From Verrucomicrobiota bacterium (GTDB lineage: Bacteria > Verrucomicrobiota > Verrucomicrobiia > Opitutales > Opitutaceae): a stretch of DNA of 64,000 bases. The DNA lies in assembly GCA_023416735.1 (NCBI GenBank), contig JAEZGX010000017.1, positions 137,641 to 201,640 on the forward strand. Reading direction: 5' to 3'. The position numbers and the translations under genes were made by a program. Below are positions 1-5,942 of this stretch, in pieces. Under the pieces are notes generated by a model, which saw nothing but the letters and a program-made list of their open reading frames with translations, was not told the origin of the DNA and searched no databases. The stretch's first letter is position 1, and each line of letters opens with the position of its first letter.

Positions 1-529
1 GGAAAGCACCCGCCTGATCGTTCTTCACTTTCTCAACGTGCCGCAATGGACTCACCGCAATTATGCCCCGCCGTTCCATCCACGTGAAAAGCGTAGATGC
101 TGCGCCGAGCATGTCATTGAGATGCTTGGCGCCCAGACCGCTCCGAGCGCGCCACGTTGAAAAACTCACAGCGTCTACATCGCGGAAGGTCTGCCAACCG
201 CATCGGGTGAACAGCACGCGCAACAACGTGCGATAACGCTTCACCGTCCCATGCGCCCTCCCCTTCCCCTTCAAATCGGCTAAAAACGCGCCCACGTGCT
301 CAGAAAGGGGCTTCTGGAGCCCTTCCCGCTGCACACGCGGCACCGAAATCCCGGCAGCTTCCCGTTCAAGCTCACGCGTAAGCGCCGTCAGCTTCTGTTG
401 CGCGACGCGCTTATCCGACACGCCAAGCGGAAACGTTCGCGGAACCGCCCAATCATCCAAACGGACGCGTGCCGACCAAAGCCGCGAGCGCTTCCCACCG
501 CGTGAAGGCTGGAAAAGAAAGCAGATCAC
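1..529 (-). CDS. Tyrosine recombinase (integrase), N-terminal part, cut by window start
   Basis: Phage-type site-specific recombinase that would integrate and excise the element ending at about 2506. The frame is open on the minus strand from a GTG at 529-527 to the window edge (176 residues visible), with an in-frame stop just upstream, so GTG is the best start. That GTG overlaps the TGA of the excisionase-like gene (GTGA), implying coupled translation. Visible: an N-terminal arm-binding-like segment (W-S-A-R-V-R-L-D-D-W, then F-P-L-G-V-S-D-K, about residues 20-50) and a SAM-like core-binding segment (HVGAFLADLKGKGRAHGTVK and ASTFFTWMERRGIIAVSPLR, about 90-170), ending in the typical N-P-type motif, here S-P-L-R-H-V. 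The catalytic domain with R-H-R-Y lies outside the window, so activity cannot be judged. Confidence 0.85.
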   Translation of the reverse strand, partial: MICFLFQPSRGGKRSRLWSARVRLDDWAVPRTFPLGVSDKRVAQQKLTALTRELEREAAGISVPRVQREGLQKPLSEHVGAFLADLKGKGRAHGTVKRYRTLLRVLFTRCGWQTFRDVDAVSFSTWRARSGLGAKHLNDMLGAASTLFTWMERRGIIAVSPLRHVEKVKNDQAGAF

Positions 530-735
530 GAACGCAGCGACTCAGGCGGACGAAGGCTTTCCACGTAGCGCAGCACAGCGGACAATTCGACCCGCGTTGC
601 CTGTCCAATCTTCAACGGCCGCGGAAAGCGACCGCGTTGAATCTCACGCTCGAGCGTGCGTTTCGACACAGCCAAACGCTCAGCGGCTTGTTGCAAGGTG
701 AGGAGCTGGGGAAGCTCCGGAGTGTTCTGATTCAC
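526..735 (-). CDS. Excisionase / AlpA-type helix-turn-helix protein
   Basis: A 69-residue DNA-binding protein of the MerR-like excisionase/AlpA class. Residues 10-45 (LLTLQQAAERLAVSKRTLER, then a basic wing ending P-R-P-L-K-I-G) form the usual winged HTH with the Q-A-A-E-R-L core. It starts at GTG 735-733; no ATG is nearby in frame. It overlaps the integrase start by four bases and follows two other small genes on the same strand. Such proteins bend att DNA or control integrase expression, which fits its position directly upstream of the recombinase. Confidence 0.8.
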   Translation of the reverse strand: MNQNTPELPQLLTLQQAAERLAVSKRTLEREIQRGRFPRPLKIGQATRVELSAVLRYVESLRPPESLRS

Positions 736-755
736 GGAAGTCCTTTCGTTAGAAA

Positions 756-1010
756 TTACGACTCATCCGCGAACGCTTTCGCATCCGCGTGAACTCGTTT
801 ATTTCTCTCTGTGACCCCGTAGGCGGGACTCGCGTCGCTCACTGCTCCCCCGGAGAATCGGGAAGAAGGCTCATTGGCGCGGCCCGTAGCACTTGACCGA
901 ATACGAGGCAGAGCCTCGCCCGCATCGCTAGCGTCCAAAGAGTCGCTAACAGCTCCCAATCTTTGCAAGCCAGAAACGACTTGCCGCGACATGTCATGCC
1001 CACGAATCAC
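756..1010 (-). CDS. Small ORF in the integrase operon, function unknown
   Basis: Open frame of 84 codons from GTG 1010-1008, which overlaps the stop of the upstream HTH gene (GTGA); an ATG at 992-990 is an alternative start. No family is recognised. The product is rich in Ser, Ala, Gly and Asp and has no clear domain. Its DNA contains an imperfect internal repeat and a CGAGGC hairpin (904-918), so it could be a repeat-derived spacer rather than a gene. The coupled start and the 20-bp gap to the next gene are the only arguments for it being real. Confidence 0.3.
   Translation of the reverse strand: MIRGHDMSRQVVSGLQRLGAVSDSLDASDAGEALPRIRSSATGRANEPSSRFSGGAVSDASPAYGVTERNKRVHADAKAFADES
904..918. 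repeat. Short perfect inverted repeat, CGAGGC-N3-GCCTCG (copy 1)
   Basis: Arms CGAGGC (904-909) and GCCTCG (913-918) with loop AGA. The same arms with loop TTC occur at 1713-1727. Both lie inside the element, which suggests a small palindromic repeat family (REP-like). Confidence 0.5.
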
Positions 1011-1345
1011 GGGAGTCGAGATGGGTCACCGGGTGAAAACCTCCGCGCCTGATTGGCGGCGATTTCAGCCTCTTCAGCCCGCGTCCGCGTCATCCACGCC
1101 ATTGCATCAGCCACCGATTTTCGACGCTTCCGCAACGCTTCAGTCCTTTGACGCCGCAGGTAGTTATCGAGGTCCTTTGCAAGCACACGCACGCAACCGC
1201 CCAGGACGACGGGGCGCGCAACCTCTCCCGACGCAAAAAGCTGCTCCAACTTGTAACGTGACAGTGATAGCCGCTTTGCTGCTTCATCTAGCGTTATAAG
1301 TAGCTCAATCTGCCGCTCTTTAACTTCATCGTGTTGAGTGCTCAT
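1007..1345 (-). CDS. Helix-turn-helix DNA-binding protein of the integrated element
   Basis: A 112-residue protein with an excisionase-type HTH at about residues 14-50 (LITLDEAAKRLSLSRYKLEQ, then A-R-P-V-V-L-G-G), followed by a basic helical tail rich in Arg, Lys and Ala. ATG 1345 is preferred to the upstream in-frame TTG 1351. It probably acts as a regulator or second architectural protein of the integrase operon. It ends in a GTGA overlap with the next small ORF. Having two HTH proteins of the same class in such a short element is unusual; one may be a repressor. Confidence 0.7.
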   Translation of the reverse strand: MSTQHDEVKERQIELLITLDEAAKRLSLSRYKLEQLFASGEVARPVVLGGCVRVLAKDLDNYLRRQRTEALRKRRKSVADAMAWMTRTRAEEAEIAANQARRFSPGDPSRLP

Positions 1346-1783
1346 GATCAAAAGTCACCGCGACTAGCCGCGACACCGGTGCAAAAAAAGTGTGGGTTAT
1401 GGCGCATAGACTAAAGGCGCCGGAGTGTCCGGCGGCCTCATTGTCGCTTCCTGTCGTTTCGGGTTTTCCGGCGCGCTGGCGCGCGGTCGCGCGGCCGCAG
1501 AGCGGCCATCGCGACCGCAACGCCAGCGCGGCCAGAACGACGATCGCAAAACTACCAAGGCACGCGCCCGCGTCGCGGCTGACCGCCTCGCGCCTAGTAG
1601 CCGATCGCCCAATCCCCAAACCGCATAGAAGGGGGCTGAGCCTGCATTTGCGGTGCTCCCCCGCGAAGCGCGCGGCGCGCTCACCCGCACGCTCCGGCCC
1701 CCTCACACCAGGCGAGGCTTCGCCTCGTCGCGGGAGAACTCCGCGCCGGCTCCAACCTCGCCGCGCTACCTGAGCGATCGCGC
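1346..1783. other. Gap of about 440 bp inside the element, no convincing gene
   Basis: ORFs exist in several frames but are Arg/Ala-rich with no motif. The stretch has strong palindromic GC-rich sequence (about 1480-1520) and the CGAGGC-TTC-GCCTCG hairpin at 1713-1727. It probably carries the promoter of the 1345-to-integrase operon. No clear -35/-10 pair was identified. Confidence 0.5.
1713..1727. repeat. Short perfect inverted repeat, CGAGGC-N3-GCCTCG (copy 2)
   Basis: Arms 1713-1718 and 1722-1727, loop TTC. Same arms as the copy at 904-918. Confidence 0.5.
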
Positions 1784-2140
1784 TCATACTGCGCACTGCC
1801 GCCGCGCAATCTGCGCCCGGACACGGTCAACGAAATCAACCGACGACTCGCCGACTTTCACCTTTAGCCCTCCCCGCGCTTTCGTCCCCAAAAGCCGCTT
1901 CTGACGAGCAACGATACGCGCAACCTCCGCAGCACTTTTCAGCGGAAGACAATGGCGCCCCTCCATCCTTTCCGCCGTAAGTTCCGCCTCGCGTTGTTCC
2001 GGTGTCAGCGACGCCCAATAAAGCCTTTGAGCACGGGCTGCGATCTCAGCCGGATCGGGGATGACAACGCTCCATCCTCGCACCCGATCCTTCCAGCGTT
2101 CGACTTTCTCCAGCCGCGCTTTCACGAAACACACTCCCAT
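1784..2140 (-). CDS. Hypothetical protein of the integrated element (118 aa)
   Basis: Not recognised. ATG 2140 is chosen because it overlaps the upstream gene's stop region (ends 2122) by 19 bases; an upstream in-frame start at 2185 would overlap more and add a Cys/Gly-rich leader. The protein is basic and helical. Its middle part (A-E-I-A-A-R-A-Q-R-L-Y-W) and C-terminal part (S-A-A-E-V-A-R-I-V-A) look folded rather than random. No membrane segment or signal peptide is seen. It is probably co-transcribed with the gene at 2122-2412. Confidence 0.5.
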   Translation of the reverse strand: MGVCFVKARLEKVERWKDRVRGWSVVIPDPAEIAARAQRLYWASLTPEQREAELTAERMEGRHCLPLKSAAEVARIVARQKRLLGTKARGGLKVKVGESSVDFVDRVRAQIARRQCAV

Positions 2141-2412
2141 TCCCGAGCACGAACACGCTCGTTTTCCCAAGACACCGCCTCCCATTCCTCCAGGAGCTGC
2201 GTCGCGGTCACACAGCGGATTTCATTCTGATAGCTGCCGCCTCTCCACGCCCAGCCAGCAAACACTTCGCCTTCGTTGAAAGTGAACCACCACTCGAAAT
2301 CGCCCGGCGTAGAGCTCGCCAAAAGGCTCCGAAGCACGTGCAGACCTAAGTTGATTTTGATGAGGTCACGATGAAGCGACGCAACCGACGATGCATTTTC
2401 CTGTGAGTTCAT
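2122..2412 (-). CDS. Hypothetical protein of the integrated element (96 aa)
   Basis: Not recognised. It starts at ATG 2412, 67 bases from the tRNA-derived attachment site, so it is the outermost gene of the element. The product is soluble and rather acidic, with several Trp residues (DFEWWFTFNEGEVFAGWAWR in the middle), which argues against a random frame. It overlaps the next gene by 19 bases. No function can be assigned from sequence. Confidence 0.5.
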   Translation of the reverse strand: MNSQENASSVASLHRDLIKINLGLHVLRSLLASSTPGDFEWWFTFNEGEVFAGWAWRGGSYQNEIRCVTATQLLEEWEAVSWENERVRAREWECVS

Positions 2413-2478
2413 TTGTGCGATACGGTTAGACGTTACTGGTTAACGTCCTGCCGTTCGCTGCGTTGTGATTCTCCCTCA

Positions 2479-2506
2479 GAGAGTTCGAATCTCACCGCCC
2501 CGACCA
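2479..2506 (+). other. tRNA-Pro 3' end: attachment site (attR) of the integrated element
   Basis: The plus strand reads as the last part of a tRNA: T-stem/loop GAGAG-TTCGAAT-CTCAC (2479-2495), acceptor 3' strand CGCCCCG (2496-2502), discriminator A and an encoded CCA (2504-2506). CGCCCCG-A-CCA implies a C1-G72 acceptor as in bacterial tRNA-Pro. No matching 5' half (CGGGGCG) lies upstream, and the outermost T-stem has one A-A mismatch (2480/2494). It is therefore a 3' fragment, as left when an element integrates into a tRNA gene. Together with the recombinase gene on the same side this marks the element boundary. The intact tRNA-Pro is expected left of the window, beyond the recombinase. Confidence 0.75.
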
Positions 2507-2523
2507 TCGCCGCCGCCTGCGGC

Positions 2524-3366
2524 TCACAACACGAACGGATTGTAGCGCAGTTCGTTTTCCACCGTGGTCAACGGTCCATGGCCAGGCGCAATCACGGTTT
2601 CCGGCGGCACCGACTGCAGCATCCGCCTCAGATTGGCCGCGAGTTGCTTCCGGCAAAATTGCGCCCCTCCGACCGACCCCGCGAAGAATAGATCGCCCGA
2701 AATCAGCAAACCCGCGGCCCGTTTCCGATTCTTCGCTACGACCAGGTAGCAATTGTGCGCCGGGGTGTGCCCGGGCGTGCTGAACGCCGTCACCATCAGC
2801 TCTCCGTAGTGCTTCCGCTCCCCTTCGGTCACCACGTCGCCACACGGGACTTTCGCCCCTCGCGGACAATACGCCTCTCGGATCCCGAAACGCTCGACGG
2901 CTGCACAAAGCGCCCCGGTGTGCTCGCCCTCCACATGGGTCAAAAACACTGCGTCCACTCCACTGATCTCCGGCGGCCACACCGCCTCCAGCGTGTCGAT
3001 CCCCGGCCCGGTATCGAACAACACCCCGTGCGTGGCGCCCCGCTCCGCCACTAAGTAGGCGTTCGCAACGCCGATCCCATGACGCATCCGCAGCGGATAC
3101 AGCGCAAAGGGCAACATCACGGGCGCCGGCAGCGGATACCTCCCGCACCCCAGCGCGCACAATCCCACCTCGTTCAATCCCAACACCGCAGCCAGGCGCC
3201 GCAGCTCATCCGTCGATAGTTCAGGCCGATAGTTGATCGCATCACGAATACGATTCGGCGCCACATCCGCTCGGCGCCCCAACGCGTCTTCGTTGAGGCC
3301 CGCATGGCGCATGGCCTTCTCCAGGACATCGCCGAGTTCGTCCTCTAGTGGCACGACATTCAGCAC
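2524..3366 (-). CDS. HTH domain fused to metallo-beta-lactamase-fold hydrolase
   Basis: A 280-residue two-domain protein. Residues about 10-70 resemble a lambda-repressor-type HTH (N-E-D-A-L-G-R-R-A-D-V-A-P-N-R-I). Residues 80-280 are a glyoxalase II-like MBL fold with F-D-T-G-P-G (117-122), T-P-G-H-T-P (198-202; H200), S-G-D-L (D225) and P-G-H-G (H263). The usual H-x-H-x-D-H metal motif reads H144-V-E146-G-E148-H149, so the second His and the Asp are both Glu. Metal binding is probably altered. It may be a regulator that senses a small ligand, or a hydrolase with unusual metal use. It starts at GTG 3366 (no ATG nearby) and diverges from pyrE. Confidence 0.75.
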   Translation of the reverse strand: MLNVVPLEDELGDVLEKAMRHAGLNEDALGRRADVAPNRIRDAINYRPELSTDELRRLAAVLGLNEVGLCALGCGRYPLPAPVMLPFALYPLRMRHGIGVANAYLVAERGATHGVLFDTGPGIDTLEAVWPPEISGVDAVFLTHVEGEHTGALCAAVERFGIREAYCPRGAKVPCGDVVTEGERKHYGELMVTAFSTPGHTPAHNCYLVVAKNRKRAAGLLISGDLFFAGSVGGAQFCRKQLAANLRRMLQSVPPETVIAPGHGPLTTVENELRYNPFVL

Positions 3367-3446
3367 GGCCTTCGAAAATTAAGAGCCGGCCCGTCAGCAC
3401 GCAAAATGATTTTGTTTTTTCGGCCACCCGCGGCAGCGTCGTCGCC

Positions 3447-4016
3447 ATGGATCCAGTTCAGAAAGAGATACTCGACATCTTCGTTCGCACCCGCGCGCTG
3501 CAAGAGGGCCATTTCATCCTGCGCTCCGGACTCCACAGCGGCCACTATTTCCAATGCGCCCAGGTTTGCCAGCGACTCGATGCGGTTGAGCGTCTCGCGC
3601 AACTGCTCCTCGCCAAGCTACAGCGGCACTCCTTCACCACCGTGCTCGCTCCCGCCATGGGCGGCCTCGTCATCGGTCAGGAACTCGCCCGCCAGGCCCG
3701 TGCCCGTTACCTCTTCGCCGAAAAGGAAAATAACACGCTCGTTATGCGCCGCGGCTTCGTCATCGCCCCCGGTGAACGCGTGCTCATCGCCGAGGACGTG
3801 GTCACACGCGGCGGGCGTGTGGTCGAATGCCTCGACATCGTGCGCAAAGCCGGCGGCGTGCCCGTCGCGGTCGCCATGCTCGTCGATCGCAGCGCCGGCT
3901 CCGCGCGCTTCGACATTCCCGTGGTCTCCTTGCTCGAACTCAGCTTTCCGACATTTCCCGCCGACGCCGTCCCCGATTGGCTCGCGAAAATTCCCGTTCA
4001 AAAGCCGGGCAGCTGA
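3447..4016 (+). CDS. pyrE: Orotate phosphoribosyltransferase
   Basis: Cytosolic enzyme of pyrimidine biosynthesis that joins orotate to PRPP, giving orotidine 5'-phosphate. At 189 residues it has normal length for the short bacterial form. It shows the N-terminal G-H-F-I-L-R-S-G-L-H-S motif (21-31), the substrate-binding A-P-A-M-G-G-L (68-74) and the PRPP loop V-L-I-A-E-D-V-V-T-R-G-G (112-123), where the common T-T-G-G is T-R-G-G. ATG 3447 is chosen because the upstream extension in this frame overlaps the divergent gene and lies outside the conserved domain. It appears to be transcribed alone. Confidence 0.95.
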   Translation: MDPVQKEILDIFVRTRALQEGHFILRSGLHSGHYFQCAQVCQRLDAVERLAQLLLAKLQRHSFTTVLAPAMGGLVIGQELARQARARYLFAEKENNTLVMRRGFVIAPGERVLIAEDVVTRGGRVVECLDIVRKAGGVPVAVAMLVDRSAGSARFDIPVVSLLELSFPTFPADAVPDWLAKIPVQKPGS

Positions 4017-4104
4017 GTCGTCCCCGGCAGAGGGGCTCCGGTCCGCACCGCGAACTACCCCAAGGCGTCCGCCCGCGCGAGCGTTCGCCTACCCGCCGGT
4101 CAGC

Positions 4105-4554
4105 CTATTTTTCCAACGGCATCTCGATCACCCCTGCCAATCCTTCGAGCAACCGCGCCCACGCGCGTTCCATCTCATCGATGCGATCCGCCCAGCTGGG
4201 ATGAAGTTCATGCGTGAGCGTCAGCTCGCACGCGTCCGCCGCTTCGACGAAATCCAACAGCACCCGCGATCCCATCTCCGCTCCGGCGATCATCCAGGTA
4301 AACACCAGCTTCCTCGGCCGTTCGACCTCGAGGTATTTGCCGAGATGCTCGATCGTCTCGCCGCCGCGCTCGACCATGAACGAAAACGCGCCACCCACGC
4401 GTGGATCTACCGCCAGGTGCACGATCTCCTCATCTCGCACCTGAGGTCCAAACATCCAGCGTTCGATCAACTCCGGCTTAAGCCACGCCTCGAAAACCCG
4501 CTGCGCTTCCGCCTCGAACGGTCGTTTCACCACTGCTTTCGCTGCTGCCTTCAT
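4105..4554 (-). CDS. SRPBCC / AHSA1-like protein
   Basis: A 149-residue START-like domain protein of the activator-of-Hsp90-ATPase-1-like (AHSA1) type common in bacteria. Typical features are V-F-E-A-W-L-K-P-E-L-I-E-R-W near the N-terminus (20-33), the glycine turn D-P-R-V-G-G-A-F (50-57), a central R-P-R-K-L-V-F-T-W strand and the C-terminal amphipathic helix (E-R-A-W-A-R-L-L-E-G-L). These proteins bind hydrophobic ligands in a cavity, but the ligand cannot be predicted. No signal peptide, so probably cytosolic. It is convergent with pyrE. Confidence 0.85.
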   Translation of the reverse strand: MKAAAKAVVKRPFEAEAQRVFEAWLKPELIERWMFGPQVRDEEIVHLAVDPRVGGAFSFMVERGGETIEHLGKYLEVERPRKLVFTWMIAGAEMGSRVLLDFVEAADACELTLTHELHPSWADRIDEMERAWARLLEGLAGVIEMPLEK

Positions 4555-5025
4555 TGGAAGACAGAACCTCTTAACGCGGCTCCGCGGCGGCGCAACGCCC
4601 CACGCTCGTCGCGCGTTGCGCCCGTAACCCTAACGTCGGCCTCAACGATGTAGCCCGCGATTTATCCCCCGCGACGGTCGGTCGTTCAGCCCGGACTCAC
4701 GCGGCGCGGTATCGCCCGGCCCGCTTTCTGTTTCCTTCTCCTTCACGCCTCCGAGCGAACGGTTCTCGTTGGGAATTTCGTCGTCGCCCACCGTTTTGTT
4801 TGCCCGTCCGCGCCGATGCGTGCCCGTTCCTTGTCGAGTGGCAGGAGTATCTTCACGTTTCATCTGCCACTCTACGCGCGAGCGCTCCGCCTGTCTTGGC
4901 GCTCTTCTCCCTAAGCGCGACGCCGGCCTGGCTCCGATAGCTCGCCTTCCGGCGAAGGTCGGGATCTGCTCCGACGTCGAACGTTTCGGCCATCCGACGG
5001 TCTAGCTTCCGTCCACTTCAACCCC
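4555..5025. other. Intergenic region, about 470 bp, no gene recognised
   Basis: No tRNA, small RNA fold or convincing ORF was recognised. A 73-codon minus-strand frame (4642-4863) is Arg/Gly-rich and motif-free. A small hairpin TCGCC-TTCC-GGCGA lies near 4942-4955. It probably contains divergent promoters for the SRPBCC gene and the thioredoxin-like gene. Confidence 0.5.
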
Positions 5026-5790
5026 ATGTTCCTCTTCCTCCGCCCCTTCCTCCTCCTCGCGTTACTATCGTCTTCGCTGCACGGCGCCCTCGAATCCTGG
5101 ACCGCGCCGGACGGCTCCGTAATGCAAGCGGAGTTCCTCTCCGCCAAGAACGGCTACGTCTCATTTCGCCAAGCCGATGGACGCCGCCTCATTTTTCCCC
5201 TCGCACAGCTCACCGCCACAGACCGCAACCGCATCGGCATCCTCACCGGTTCCATTTCCCCTGAACCACCGCCATCTCCCTCCGCTCCAGCCGAGCCCTC
5301 ACGCGAGTCCACCCTCGTCAAACCCGAACCTTCTCCACTCGTCACGGCGCTTTACGGCAAGCTCGTCGGCGTCCGCGACGGCGTGGTCGACGCTCTCGCC
5401 TCGGATCATTTGTCCGACACCCAGGCCATCGCGGTGTATTTCTCCGCCAGTTGGTGCGGTCCCTGCCGCCAGTTCACCCCGCAGCTCGTCAAAGCCTATC
5501 ACGAGATCAAAGCCCGCCATCCCGAGTTCGAGATCATCTTCGTCAGCGCCGATCGTGACGAGCGTTCCATGAAACGTTACATGACGGACGCCAACATGCC
5601 TTGGGCCGCGCTTCGTTACAGCGACGTTCGCCGCGCTCATCCCTTGGCAACCTATCGCGAATCAGGCATCCCCAATCTCGTCTTCATCGACCGCCAAGGG
5701 CGCGTGCTTTCCAAATCCTTCGACCACCAAGGCAACTATCTCGGTCCTCAAAAGGTCCTCGCCGATATCCGTAAACACTACCGGCTCTAA
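5026..5790 (+). CDS. Secreted SHD1-domain thioredoxin-like protein (nucleoredoxin type)
   Basis: A 254-residue protein with a signal peptide (1-20). Residues 22-70 form an SLA1-homology-1-like domain (W-T-A-P-D-G-S-V-M-Q-A-E-F, then F-P-L-A-Q-L), common in Planctomycetes and Verrucomicrobia. A Pro/Ser-rich linker (77-105) follows, then a thioredoxin fold (110-254) with the active site W-C-G-P-C (143-147) and the cis-Pro region G-I-P-N-L-V-F-I-D (214-222). The fold is closest to tryparedoxin/nucleoredoxin proteins (F-S-A-S-W-C-G-P-C-R-Q-F-T-P). Expected role: disulfide reduction or isomerisation in the periplasm. Both cysteines are present, so it is probably active. Confidence 0.85.
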   Translation: MFLFLRPFLLLALLSSSLHGALESWTAPDGSVMQAEFLSAKNGYVSFRQADGRRLIFPLAQLTATDRNRIGILTGSISPEPPPSPSAPAEPSRESTLVKPEPSPLVTALYGKLVGVRDGVVDALASDHLSDTQAIAVYFSASWCGPCRQFTPQLVKAYHEIKARHPEFEIIFVSADRDERSMKRYMTDANMPWAALRYSDVRRAHPLATYRESGIPNLVFIDRQGRVLSKSFDHQGNYLGPQKVLADIRKHYRL

Positions 5791-5859
5791 CAACTCCGTC
5801 TTCAGCCTTCGCGCTCTTGGCGATCCGCCATCCTGCCGGGTAGAGCGCGACGCGCCACC

Positions 5860-5888
5860 CGCGGAAAAGGTGCACGAACTTTTCCGCG
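5860..5888 (+). terminator. Hairpin between the thioredoxin-like gene and the TPR-peptidase operon
   Basis: Perfect 9-bp stem CGCGGAAAA (5860-5868) / TTTTCCGCG (5880-5888) with an 11-base loop, 70 bases after the upstream stop. There is no T-tract after it (GAAAATCT follows), so it may be a weak terminator or a processing/attenuation hairpin ahead of the large operon. Confidence 0.45.
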
Positions 5889-5942
5889 AAAATCTCTACG
5901 CCACCATGGCCCTGTGCGCGGAAATTGATATCCGTTTTCGGC

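Noticed and set aside
1326..1796. Minus-strand ORF of 156 codons in the element gap
   Set aside because: Almost entirely Arg/Ala/Gly/Ser, competing frames are open in the same stretch, and it overlaps the HTH gene's start; no domain seen.
2413..2506. A complete tRNA-Pro gene at the element border
   Set aside because: Only the T-arm and acceptor 3' strand are present; no CGGGGCG 5' acceptor strand, D-arm or anticodon arm upstream.
4642..4863. Minus-strand ORF of 73 codons in the 4555-5025 gap
   Set aside because: Arg/Gly/Glu-rich composition, no motif, no family resemblance; typical chance ORF in GC-rich DNA.
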